Below, one piece after another: positions 1 to 7,286 of a DNA stretch of 18,353 bases (position 1 is its first letter; every line of letters starts with the position of its first letter). The position numbers and the translations under genes are program-made. The notes beneath the pieces are model-generated. The model ran no database searches, was not told the DNA's origin, and was given only the letters and a program-made list of their open reading frames with translations. The DNA is from a bacterium (lineage in GTDB: Bacteria; Blakebacterota; Blakebacteria; Blakebacterales; Blakebacteraceae): NCBI GenBank assembly GCA_025774205.1, contig JALGWK010000030.1:1-18353 (forward strand), read 5' to 3'.

Positions 1-1
1 C

Positions 2-3000
2 GACATCAAGAGTGACCGGGTGAACGTCCTGAGTCTCGTCTTCGACCCGAACCAGCCGAGTCCCTGGCCGGCCGGTGCCTATGCCTGGAACACGACCACG
101 CTCGATCGCCGCTGGAACGGTGTGCAGCAGGCGGTGTCGGCCGGGGCTGTCGATCTCACTCAGCTCTCCTATCTGGAACTGTGGGTCAGGGGTGATCGCG
201 GGGAACTTCATATAGATCTGGGTACGATCTCGGAGGACGCCGACGGCAACGGCGATCTGAACACTGAAGACGTGCTCCGGAACGGGGTTCGGAACGGGGT
301 GACGGATTCAGATGAGGATATCGGGCTCGATGGCCTGACCGACGAAAATGAACTCAATTTCTATATCATCCATGCCGGGGATGATCCGGTCCTCTACCCG
401 ACCGTGGAAGCGAAGCGGGCACGCTTTACCGAACTCTACTCCGACCCGCTCTGGTACTGGTATCGCAGCGCCGACGATCCTGCCCACGATAACTGGCGGT
501 ATTCCAATCCCGATATTTATACCCGGGTCAACGGTTCACAGGGGAACCGGCTCGATAACGACAAGCAGAGCAAACCTGATACGGAGGATATCAACCGGAA
601 CGGCTACCTCGACCGGTCGAATAACTACATCTCCTGGATGATCGATCTCGGGCCTGACTCTCCCGACAGCCTCTATGTGGCCGGTGGGGATGTCGATCCC
701 GCCACCTGGAGTGAAGCTGACTCGTGGCGTCTCTACCGGATCCCCCTCAATGACGCGACGGGGACGGTCGGAACACCCGATCTCTCCCTGGTGGAGAGCA
801 TCCGGATGTGGATCACCGCCCCGCCCGACACCTCGGCCTTCAATGTGTCGCTGGCGACCATCGACGTGGTCGGCCACAACTGGCGGGAGAGACCGATCCA
901 GGTCGGGGATGTGACCCTCCCCCCCGAAACCGTCCGCGCGAGCGTGCGGAACACGTTCGACAACATCGGTGAGTACACGCCTCCGCCGGGGGTCAGCGGC
1001 GTCCGGGACCGGATCACCAGCCTGCTGGGCAAGGAACAGTCGCTTGCCGTCACCTTCGAGCAGCTCCCGGCCGGGGTCGAGGGCGAAGTCTTCAAGAGCA
1101 TCATCAAAGCCGAGGACTTCACTCTCTATCAGGGACTCGAGATGTTCTTCTACGGCAAACCGGCGGCACCCTGGATCGCCGGCGAGGACACAAGTCACCT
1201 GGTGGCGTTCCTCCGCTTCGGCGCTGATGAGAACAACTACTACGAGTACCGGGCCACCATCCATCCCGGGTGGGACGACCGGAACCACGTCCGGGTTGAC
1301 TTCATAGAGATCGCCGCCCTGAAGGAGGAGATGCTGGCGAGATGGGGAACGGCGACCGGGGTGCCCGACACGATCTCCGGGAACTACCGGGTCCGGGGAC
1401 GACCGAGCCTCACCAACATCCGGCGTATCTCGGTCGGAGTCGCCAACCAGCACCCGTCGCTGGCGATCGACGGCGAGATCTGGGCCGATGAACTCCGGGT
1501 CGTGAAGGTTCGGCGGGATGCCGGCACTGCCTCCCGCATGGGACTCAGGGTGCAACTGGCCGATTTCAGCACGATCGACCTGAGGATCAGCAACCGCACG
1601 GCCGACTTTCATGGTCTGAGGGAGAAGCGGGGAACGCTCAGCACCACCAGGTCCACCAACCTGCAGTGGGTAACCGCTCTTGACCGGCTGCTGCCCGCCA
1701 GGGCGGGATTCAATATCCCCCTGACCATCAACAGCCGGAGCAACCTCAGCCTGCCCAAGTACCTGCCCGGATCGGACCTCATCCTGGAGGAGGACCAGCG
1801 CTACGAACATCGAACGGCCCAGGAGGATCAGAGCATCTCGATCTCGATCCGGAAACAGGCCGAAAGCGAGGGGCTGCTGGCCAACTGGACGATCGATCGG
1901 ATGACCCTGAACGTGACCGGCAGTCGGCGGGACGGGGTCAGCCCGATCAATCCGGTCAACACCTCGAATCGGGTTCAGGGGCAGTTCACCTGGGACCTGA
2001 ATCCCCGGGTGGAGGTCGAATGGTACCTCTTCAGAAAGATCCCCCTGTTGCCCCGGTTCCTCAGGGAGACCGCCTTCAATCCCTTCCCGACCCAGCTTGA
2101 TTACTCGCTCAACGCGGTGAAACTCGACGAACGGGTCGCTGACCGGACCGGGCAGGTCAGGGAGCGGGAGGCGTTCACGGCCACGGAGCAGTTCTCTGCT
2201 GCCTTCCATCCCTTCGAACCGCTGACGGGTACCTATTCCCTGACCATCGACCGCGATCTCACCGAGGGCTGGGCGCTCAGTGACTTCAACCTCGGGAAGG
2301 AGGTGAAGCGTCGTCAGCTCTTCAACGCGATGTATTCACCGGCCACCTTCGACTGGATGACCCAGACGTACCAGTACCGAATCCAGTACCGGGAGAATAA
2401 CGATCCGAGGTTCAACACGAGAGTCACACCGGAGGGGGACCAGATCCAGCTGGGGCGGAGCGCCAACACCGTCATGGAGGGCACGGCGTCCTATACGATC
2501 ATTCCCACCCAGCTGATCGGCGCTCCGCAGACGCTTGAAGGAGCCACCGGCCTCCGCAAGCTCATCAACGACCTCAGGACGATCACCACCCGCGTAACCC
2601 CGGTCCTCATCAACCTCTCCAATGACCGGACCGGTGCCCAGCATAATCTCCTCGATCGTCCGTCCTTCGGATATCAGTTCGGATTGAAGGAGAAACCTGA
2701 CGTCCCGCGGGCCGCGGTAGTGGCAACCCAGCAGTCGACGATTCAGTCGACCCGCATGATCAACGCCAGTACCGGCCTCAGCCTTCCCCTCTCCGCGTTC
2801 ATCGATATCCGGCCGCAGTGGCGCTGGACCGACCAGTTCAGCGAGTCGAAAACATCATTCTCCTCCAGCGTGACCTGGCCCTACGTCACCCTCCGGTGGC
2901 AGGGACTCCAGCAGCTCTGGATATTCCCCGACATAACCAGTTCGATCTCGATCTCCTCCAGTTACCAGCGCACCCGTGACGCCACTGACTGGCTGCAGAC

Positions 3001-3526
3001 AGTGCTCAACGACGATCCGGTCCGGGCACCATACAGCAGTAACGACATCAAGGCGATGCGGCCGCTGCTCGGGGTGCAGATACTCTTCCTGAACGGAGTC
3101 GGAATCTCGGTGGGACGGAACTCACTCCAATCCCTCCGGGAACAGCTTTCCGGCGGCGGTAGCCAGACGCGGACGAGCAACTCGGACTATCACATAGATT
3201 TCTCCTACCGTTTCAGCGCCCCGGACGGGATCAAGATTCCTTTCTTCCGTAAACGGCTGAAGATCAACAGCACCGTGGATGCCAACCTGCGGCTGGAGCG
3301 ACGGGAGGACATGACCGAGGTACGCATCGGAATCGGGAAGGACAGAGGATTTGTACCGACCATATCAACTGCGACATGGTCCTTCAGACCCAGATTGGGT
3401 TATAGTTTCAGTGAGATGGTGGAAGGCGGACTCGACATGCGGTTCGAGAATGTCGAGGATCGGCTGATGGACCGCACGCGCAAGGTGCGCGAGGTGGCGA
3501 TCTACGTGAACCTCACATTCAGGTGA
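2..3526 (+). CDS. sprA: SprA-type outer-membrane translocon of type IX secretion, 5' partial
   Basis: The reading frame is open to the left window edge, so this is the C-terminal part (1174 codons visible) of a family usually above 2000 residues. SprA (Sov) is the very large outer-membrane beta-barrel that passes folded cargo to the surface in type IX secretion and gliding. Counting residues from the GTG at 20, family landmarks appear in order: LELWVRG and LHIDLGTISED (53-73), KPDTEDINRNGYLD (185-198), an RMWIT/IDVVGHNWRE block (262-290), EYTPPPGV followed by KEQSLAV (318-344), NYYEYRATI (406-414), RPSLTNIRRISVGV then EIWADELRV (461-494), and QLADFSTIDL (512-521). The remainder is long amphipathic beta-strand sequence ending in VNLTFR, an aromatic barrel end. 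The GTG at 20 is an internal codon, not the start. An acidic loop at 73-84 (DADGNGDLNTED) looks like an EF-hand calcium site. The glutaminyl cyclase follows at once. Family identity rests on recalled motifs and is strong; secretion function is inferred. Confidence 0.92.
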   Translation, partial: DIKSDRVNVLSLVFDPNQPSPWPAGAYAWNTTTLDRRWNGVQQAVSAGAVDLTQLSYLELWVRGDRGELHIDLGTISEDADGNGDLNTEDVLRNGVRNGVTDSDEDIGLDGLTDENELNFYIIHAGDDPVLYPTVEAKRARFTELYSDPLWYWYRSADDPAHDNWRYSNPDIYTRVNGSQGNRLDNDKQSKPDTEDINRNGYLDRSNNYISWMIDLGPDSPDSLYVAGGDVDPATWSEADSWRLYRIPLNDATGTVGTPDLSLVESIRMWITAPPDTSAFNVSLATIDVVGHNWRERPIQVGDVTLPPETVRASVRNTFDNIGEYTPPPGVSGVRDRITSLLGKEQSLAVTFEQLPAGVEGEVFKSIIKAEDFTLYQGLEMFFYGKPAAPWIAGEDTSHLVAFLRFGADENNYYEYRATIHPGWDDRNHVRVDFIEIAALKEEMLARWGTATGVPDTISGNYRVRGRPSLTNIRRISVGVANQHPSLAIDGEIWADELRVVKVRRDAGTASRMGLRVQLADFSTIDLRISNRTADFHGLREKRGTLSTTRSTNLQWVTALDRLLPARAGFNIPLTINSRSNLSLPKYLPGSDLILEEDQRYEHRTAQEDQSISISIRKQAESEGLLANWTIDRMTLNVTGSRRDGVSPINPVNTSNRVQGQFTWDLNPRVEVEWYLFRKIPLLPRFLRETAFNPFPTQLDYSLNAVKLDERVADRTGQVREREAFTATEQFSAAFHPFEPLTGTYSLTIDRDLTEGWALSDFNLGKEVKRRQLFNAMYSPATFDWMTQTYQYRIQYRENNDPRFNTRVTPEGDQIQLGRSANTVMEGTASYTIIPTQLIGAPQTLEGATGLRKLINDLRTITTRVTPVLINLSNDRTGAQHNLLDRPSFGYQFGLKEKPDVPRAAVVATQQSTIQSTRMINASTGLSLPLSAFIDIRPQWRWTDQFSESKTSFSSSVTWPYVTLRWQGLQQLWIFPDITSSISISSSYQRTRDATDWLQTVLNDDPVRAPYSSNDIKAMRPLLGVQILFLNGVGISVGRNSLQSLREQLSGGGSQTRTSNSDYHIDFSYRFSAPDGIKIPFFRKRLKINSTVDANLRLERREDMTEVRIGIGKDRGFVPTISTATWSFRPRLGYSFSEMVEGGLDMRFENVEDRLMDRTRKVREVAIYVNLTFR

Positions 3527-3572
3527 TCAGGATGGGTTACGGACCCGCTTTCTGTTCTGGCCCCTCCTGCCG

Positions 3573-4478
3573 TTGCTCCTCCCGCTCCTCGGAACCCATT
3601 GCGGTACCGGAGCCTCGGCCCGGTCCCGACCGGAGTTCGACGGTGAAGCGACCCTGGCCCTGGCGAAAACCCAGACCGATTTCGGGCCGCGGGTCCCCGG
3701 ATCCGAGGCGCACAGCCAGGCGATAAACTGGATGGAGGCGTTCCTGCAGCCGCTGGCCTCGCTGGTCCAGCGTCAACCCTTCCAGATCTGGAATCCTCAC
3801 TATGAGGAGAGCGCCGACGGGGTGAACCTCATTGCCAGTTTCTATCCCGAGAAGACCCAGCGGATCATGCTCTGCGCCCACTTCGATACGCGCCCGGAGG
3901 CGAGCGCCGAGTCCCCGCCGGTTCTCGAGCCGATCGACGGGGCCGTGGACGGCGCGGCCGGGACAGCGATCATGCTCCAGATGGCCACCATCCTCTCCGA
4001 GCATGAACCTGCCTACGGGGTCGACATCGTACTCTTCGACGGCGAGGACATCGGTCTTACGGGAGCTGGACCTGAGTACCAGCACTGGTTCCAGGGAAGC
4101 CGTCACTTCTCCAGTTTCGCCCGCCAGGCGGACTACAAGCCGTGGTTCGCGATCCTGGTCGACCTGGTCGGGGACAAACAGGCCGATTACTACCAGGAAC
4201 CGATCTCCCTGCAATACGCTCCCGATGTAGTCAGGAAGGTCTGGGATGTGGCCGCCGCACTGGGTGTCACCCAGTTCAAGCAGAGCCGCGGACAGTATGT
4301 GTACGATGACCACTGGATCCTGAACCGGGACGCGGGGATCCCATCCATCGATATCACCGAGAGTATCAGCGACTATGCCCACTGGCATACGCGGGAGGAT
4401 ACCTGGGACAAATTGAGCGCCGAGAGCCTCGCGGCGGTCGGCAAGGTCCTGGTAGGAGTGCTCTACCCGGAAGAGTGA
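3573..4478 (+). CDS. Glutaminyl-peptide cyclotransferase, M28-fold zinc enzyme, exported
   Basis: Converts N-terminal glutamine of exported proteins to pyroglutamate, outside the cytoplasm. Numbering from TTG 3573 (301 aa), the active-site set is visible: CAHFDTRPEA (101-110), zinc ligand Asp126 in GAVDGAAG, FDGED at 155-159 (catalytic Glu158, second zinc ligand position Asp159), LVDLVG with Asp197, DDH at 245-247 followed by GIPSIDI, and the WHT motif with zinc ligand His272 before REDT. This pattern separates glutaminyl cyclases from ordinary M28 aminopeptidases. The start is odd. In this frame there is a stop at 3507 and no ATG, GTG or TTG before 3573, yet the codons from about 3540 read as a signal sequence (RTRF then Trp, Leu and Pro-rich) running to a Cys at 3600. 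The only ATG nearby, 3532, is in another frame. A one-base indel near 3538, or a CTG start at 3552, would fix this. The gene sits 46 bases after sprA. Confidence 0.85.
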   Translation: MLLPLLGTHCGTGASARSRPEFDGEATLALAKTQTDFGPRVPGSEAHSQAINWMEAFLQPLASLVQRQPFQIWNPHYEESADGVNLIASFYPEKTQRIMLCAHFDTRPEASAESPPVLEPIDGAVDGAAGTAIMLQMATILSEHEPAYGVDIVLFDGEDIGLTGAGPEYQHWFQGSRHFSSFARQADYKPWFAILVDLVGDKQADYYQEPISLQYAPDVVRKVWDVAAALGVTQFKQSRGQYVYDDHWILNRDAGIPSIDITESISDYAHWHTREDTWDKLSAESLAAVGKVLVGVLYPEE

Positions 4479-4546
4479 GCGGCGGCGTTTGACAGACTCA
4501 GGGCACTGGCTTCATCCCCCCATCACCCGCCCCCACCCTGCGAAAA

Positions 4547-5197
4547 ATGACCGATCGATTCACCCGGACGGAACGCCGGGTAGCCATAGCGCTTCTGGTC
4601 GTGACTGCCCTCGGCGCAGTGTGGAACACAGTTGAGGAACTGAGACCTCCGCCGCCGCCTCTGCGGCTCATCCGGGGGGCTCTGAAAGCGGACTCGACAG
4701 ACACCTTCGACCTGAACGGTCAGCCGGAGGGGATCGTCTATTCTTCCGGGGAACCGGAACTCACCGGTCCGATCGATCTCCGGACGGCCGACGAGGAGAC
4801 CCTCACCCTGCTGCCCGGGATAGGACCGGTTCTGGCCCGGCGGATCGCCGAGTGGCGGGATGCCCGTGAGGGGCCGTGGCAGGTGGATGATCTGCTTGAA
4901 GTGAGCGGTATCGGTCCGGCCAAGCTGGCTCAGCTCAGACCCCTGGTAGTGACCGGACCGACCTCGGCCGCTGAAGCGGGACCTGATTCGACCGAACCGG
5001 CAGGGCTGGAATCGACCGCGGGAGCAGGACCTGATTCGACCGGTCCGACGGCTCCGGAGCGACCCGAAAAGGGGGTAAATGGCGTTGACCATCCCCGGGG
5101 TGGTCACTATGATACCGCGCGGCTTTCCCGCGGGGCTCATCCGAGGAAAACAGGTGCGGCCCGGAAGCAACCCGGGCTCTCAGGAGGTATGTTGTGA
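4547..5197 (+). CDS. ComEA-like membrane-anchored helix-hairpin-helix DNA-binding protein
   Basis: 216 residues. A basic N-terminus (RTERR) leads into one membrane segment (about 12-28), then a proline-rich spacer (33-38) and a tandem helix-hairpin-helix unit of about 60 residues: IDLRTADEETLTLLPGIGP, then WQVDDLLEVSGIGPAKLAQL. The two GIG turns are the DNA-backbone contacts of the ComEA/ComE DNA-receptor family. ComEA proteins bind incoming double-stranded DNA during natural transformation. The anchored, non-cleaved N-terminus is inferred from the lack of a clear signal peptidase site. After the domain comes a Gly/Pro/Ser/Thr tail with a repeated AGPDST motif. The last 40 or so codons (from about 5075) look non-coding: they contain a promoter and follow an A4G5 run next to an out-of-frame TAA at 5076-5078, so the real protein may stop there. 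No Shine-Dalgarno sequence precedes ATG 4547. It overlaps the pilin-like gene by four bases (GTGA). Confidence 0.75.
   Translation: MTDRFTRTERRVAIALLVVTALGAVWNTVEELRPPPPPLRLIRGALKADSTDTFDLNGQPEGIVYSSGEPELTGPIDLRTADEETLTLLPGIGPVLARRIAEWRDAREGPWQVDDLLEVSGIGPAKLAQLRPLVVTGPTSAAEAGPDSTEPAGLESTAGAGPDSTGPTAPERPEKGVNGVDHPRGGHYDTARLSRGAHPRKTGAARKQPGLSGGML
5085..5113 (+). promoter_or_regulatory. Sigma70-type promoter for the pilin-like gene
   Basis: TTGACC (5085-5090), a 17-base spacer, then TATGAT (5108-5113); each hexamer matches five of six consensus bases. The expected transcription start is near 5120, giving a leader of about 74 bases before GTG 5194. A textbook AGGAGGT Shine-Dalgarno sequence (5182-5188) lies five bases ahead of that GTG. 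The promoter is inside the 3' end of the comEA-like frame. Not experimentally known; the call is by consensus only, and the sigma factors of this organism are unknown. Confidence 0.55.
5086..5106. repeat. Inverted repeat overlapping the promoter, operator-like
   Basis: Arms TGACCA(T)CCCC and GGGGTGGTCA are exact reverse complements except for one extra T in the left arm, giving a 21-base near-palindrome. It covers most of the -35 hexamer and the spacer of the promoter at 5085-5113, where a bound repressor would block polymerase. In read-through RNA the same bases could form a hairpin with a bulged U. There is no T-run after it, so it is not a clear terminator. Regulatory role is inference. 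Confidence 0.45.
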
Positions 5198-5700
5198 AGC
5201 GAGTAAATCAGAGGGGAACCATTCTCTGGAAAGTGGTTATTGTGGTGCTGATCGGGGCTCTGGCGGCGACGATTTTCATCCCGATGAAGCAGCGGGCTGA
5301 GACCGATTACCAGATCAAGCTGACACGTCTGCACCTGGTCGACCTGATTCTGGCCGAGAAATTCTTCTTCGACGGGCGGCAGTACTACACCGCCGACCTG
5401 GAGAGTCTGGCCAGTTATATCAACAACGTCCGCATCATGCTGGTCGATACCGTCGATATCGGGGCTATCTACGCGGTGAACGATACGACGCTCAAGCTGA
5501 CCCACATGTGGAAGATGGTGGGGCCCCGGGAGCGCATACCGCAGAACCAGATTCTCACGACCTATCGTTCACCGGTGGATTCATCCAGTTACCTCCTGAT
5601 CGTGCGGGATGATGGTATATCCATCACCGTGAAGGATCGGCATGGCATCGGCCGGATCGAGAACAATGAAGCCTCCTGGCTCAGCAGGAGGGGTGGTTGA
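5194..5700 (+). CDS. Type IV pilin-like / pseudopilin-like protein with degenerate N-terminus
   Basis: 168 residues. The N-terminus MKRVNQRG is basic and ends in Gly8, followed by a long hydrophobic helix (TILWKVVIVVLIGALAATIF, 9-28), then IP and a long amphipathic helix. This is the layout of type IV pilins and pseudopilins, whose prepilin peptidase cuts after the Gly. The DGRQYYTADLESL stretch (about 61-73) matches the position of the 'Y-P-x-x-L' turn that follows the first helix in minor pilins, and the rest is beta-rich. The usual Glu at +5 of the mature protein is replaced by Lys13, and +1 is Thr rather than Phe, which is unusual for a major pilin. Start choice: GTG 5194 has an ideal AGGAGGT five bases upstream and overlaps the preceding stop. 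Neighbours (ComEA-like before, PilM-like after) support a pilus or DNA-uptake role. Exact family not recognised. Confidence 0.6.
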   Translation: MKRVNQRGTILWKVVIVVLIGALAATIFIPMKQRAETDYQIKLTRLHLVDLILAEKFFFDGRQYYTADLESLASYINNVRIMLVDTVDIGAIYAVNDTTLKLTHMWKMVGPRERIPQNQILTTYRSPVDSSSYLLIVRDDGISITVKDRHGIGRIENNEASWLSRRGG

Positions 5701-5715
5701 TCGGCCGGCCTCGCT

Positions 5716-6687
5716 TTGCTCGGTCTAAAATTCACTGATCGCACCTTCCGCTTCGCCACTCTACTCAATCTCCAGGACGGTCTCCGGCTGACGTCGGCCG
5801 GAGCCGGCCTCATCCCTTTTACATCGATGGACCGGGGCGTGATCCGTCCTGATGGTATCGCCGCCCTGATCGAAGTGCTCGACCGCTCACTCGACCGTGA
5901 AGGTGTGGAGCGGAGCGGAGCAGCAGTCGTGCTCGACGGCCGGATCATCGTCAGGACTCTCTTTCCCCTGCAGATCGGGACCTTCGCCGGGGACGACGAC
6001 CTCCGGGCGCGGGTGGAGTGGGAGATCGGGACCCGCTATGGAGGAGTGGATCCCGTTACCGATCTCCATGTCGACTGGACCCGACGGCAGGGCCCCGACG
6101 GGACTCAGGTGGTGGACGCCTGGGGCATCCCCCGGGCGATCATGGAACAGTACCGCAAGGTGATCGAAGGTGTCGGCTGTCAGGTGGTCGGCTGGGACTG
6201 TGATCCCTGGGCCATGACCCGGTTCGTCCGTATCTGCGCCGCCGGAGCGGATGAGGCAACGATCGCGGCGGTCCATGTGGAGGCTGAATCACTCGAGATC
6301 GCCCTGATCCGGGGTGAACATTCCGTGGGAACGACCTCCCTGCGCCGGGATGTCGCGAACGGCTCCGACAAACAGTGGGACTCAGATGAACCGGACGCAG
6401 TGGCAACTGAGATCCACCGTTCCCTCGAGGTGCTGAGCAGGCGGTGGTTGCCAATCGACCCGGACACAGGAGACCAGGTGGAGAGAGTCTGGTTCACCGG
6501 TTCGGTCGAGAATTCCGATTCCCTGCTGGCGGCCCTGGTCAGAACCTTGAAGACGAGGGTTGAGATGATCGATATCACAGCCCGGATCGGGATCGATGAA
6601 GCGCTGGCGTCGAGTCCCCTCATCGAGAGTAATCTGGGTTCATTCGCGCTCTGTATCGGAGGCGCGCTGGCTGACGTTCGCCCATGA
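5716..6687 (+). CDS. PilM-like actin-fold pilus assembly protein
   Basis: 323 residues. It begins LGLKFTDRTFRFATLL, resembling the opening 'GLDIGdrsvR' beta-hairpin of actin-fold PilM/GspL proteins. A central block VEWEIGTRYGGVDPVTDLHVDW followed by VDAWGIPRAIMEQYRKVIEG and CDPWAMTRF matches the pattern of the PilM middle domain, and the C-terminal part has alternating strands with a GSVENSDSLL segment. PilM is a cytoplasmic ATP-binding ring protein that links to PilN/PilO in type IV pili; GspL does the same job in type II secretion. No PilN, PilO or PilQ gene follows; rsmD does. The TTG start at 5716 has no Shine-Dalgarno sequence. A good AGGAGGGG (5686-5693) instead precedes TTG 5697, which overlaps the upstream stop but reads in another frame and soon ends. 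The true start is therefore uncertain and may hide a one-base indel. Assignment is moderate, based on fold-level resemblance and context. Confidence 0.5.
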   Translation: MLGLKFTDRTFRFATLLNLQDGLRLTSAGAGLIPFTSMDRGVIRPDGIAALIEVLDRSLDREGVERSGAAVVLDGRIIVRTLFPLQIGTFAGDDDLRARVEWEIGTRYGGVDPVTDLHVDWTRRQGPDGTQVVDAWGIPRAIMEQYRKVIEGVGCQVVGWDCDPWAMTRFVRICAAGADEATIAAVHVEAESLEIALIRGEHSVGTTSLRRDVANGSDKQWDSDEPDAVATEIHRSLEVLSRRWLPIDPDTGDQVERVWFTGSVENSDSLLAALVRTLKTRVEMIDITARIGIDEALASSPLIESNLGSFALCIGGALADVRP

Positions 6688-7286
6688 TCCGGATCACCGG
6701 AGGTGAGTTTCGGGGCATGACCCTTACCACTCCCCGTGGACACGGAACCCGTCCGGCTACCGCCCGGGTGAGAGAGTGGCTCTTCGATATCCTCGGTCCA
6801 CCCCGGGGGCTCACCGTCATCGATCTATTTGCGGGGACGGGAGCGGTAGGGATTGAGGCACTGAGCCGGGGGGCCGAATCGGCTCTCTTCGTGGAGAACT
6901 GGGGACCGGCCCTGACCTGTCTGCAGGCCAATCTGGAGAAGACACGCTGCACCGAACGGAGCGAGATCGTGCGGCTCGATGTTGCCCGGGCCGCGAAAAC
7001 GCTCGCGCGAAACAGGCGGCGGTTCGACCTTGGTTTCTGTGATCCACCGTATAGCTACCGCAACCTGGACACCCTTCTGGAAGAGTCTGTCTTGGAACTC
7101 ATAGTTCCCGGAGGTACTTTGGTGGTTGAGCACCGGGGTGATCCGCCCCTGGTTCCCCTGGGCCGTGAGCCGGACCGTGAACGGACCTTCGGCGACACGG
7201 TCCTCAGTGTCTGGAGTGATCTGGAACCGCGAGGGATCGACACCGATCCACCCGGTTCCGAAAAGGAACCGTATCGGGAGGGATGA
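6684..7286 (+). CDS. rsmD: 16S rRNA (guanine966-N2)-methyltransferase
   Basis: 200 residues, the normal RsmD length. It transfers a methyl group from S-adenosylmethionine to N2 of G966 of 16S rRNA in the cytoplasm. Family landmarks in order: [11 protein letters not shown] (1-11), [10 protein letters not shown] (22-31) that contacts RNA, the SAM-binding loop [20 protein letters not shown] (45-64), and the catalytic DPPY (117-120, in FCDPPYSY), followed by [11 protein letters not shown] 6684 overlaps the stop of the PilM-like gene (ATGA) and the stop overlaps coaD the same way, so translation is probably coupled. The rsmD-coaD pair is a very common gene order across bacteria. The last 25 residues are low-complexity and acidic, beyond the conserved fold. 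Confidence 0.93.
   Translation: MIRITGGEFRGMTLTTPRGHGTRPATARVREWLFDILGPPRGLTVIDLFAGTGAVGIEALSRGAESALFVENWGPALTCLQANLEKTRCTERSEIVRLDVARAAKTLARNRRRFDLGFCDPPYSYRNLDTLLEESVLELIVPGGTLVVEHRGDPPLVPLGREPDRERTFGDTVLSVWSDLEPRGIDTDPPGSEKEPYREG

Noticed and set aside
236-271. Dockerin domain suggested by DADGNGDLNTED in SprA
   Set aside because: Only one isolated loop, not the paired repeats of a dockerin; such acidic loops are common in SprA proteins. Kept only as a possible calcium site.
536-2209. Long minus-strand open frame (557 codons) opposite sprA; others at 10425-11855 and 16210-17451
   Set aside because: They lie exactly opposite recognisable genes, have compositions expected of GC-rich codon shadows, show no known motif and have no ribosome site context.
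3523-3726. Small open frame using GTG 3523 / ATG 3532
   Set aside because: It encodes an Arg/Pro/Cys-rich sequence with no signal or domain and overlaps the cyclase signal region in the wrong frame; better explained as a shadow plus an indel.
4489-4517. TTGACA at 4489-4494 as a promoter for the comEA-like gene
   Set aside because: The -35 is perfect but no acceptable -10 lies 16-18 bases downstream (TCATCC at best). The 68 bases between 4479 and 4546 otherwise show nothing.
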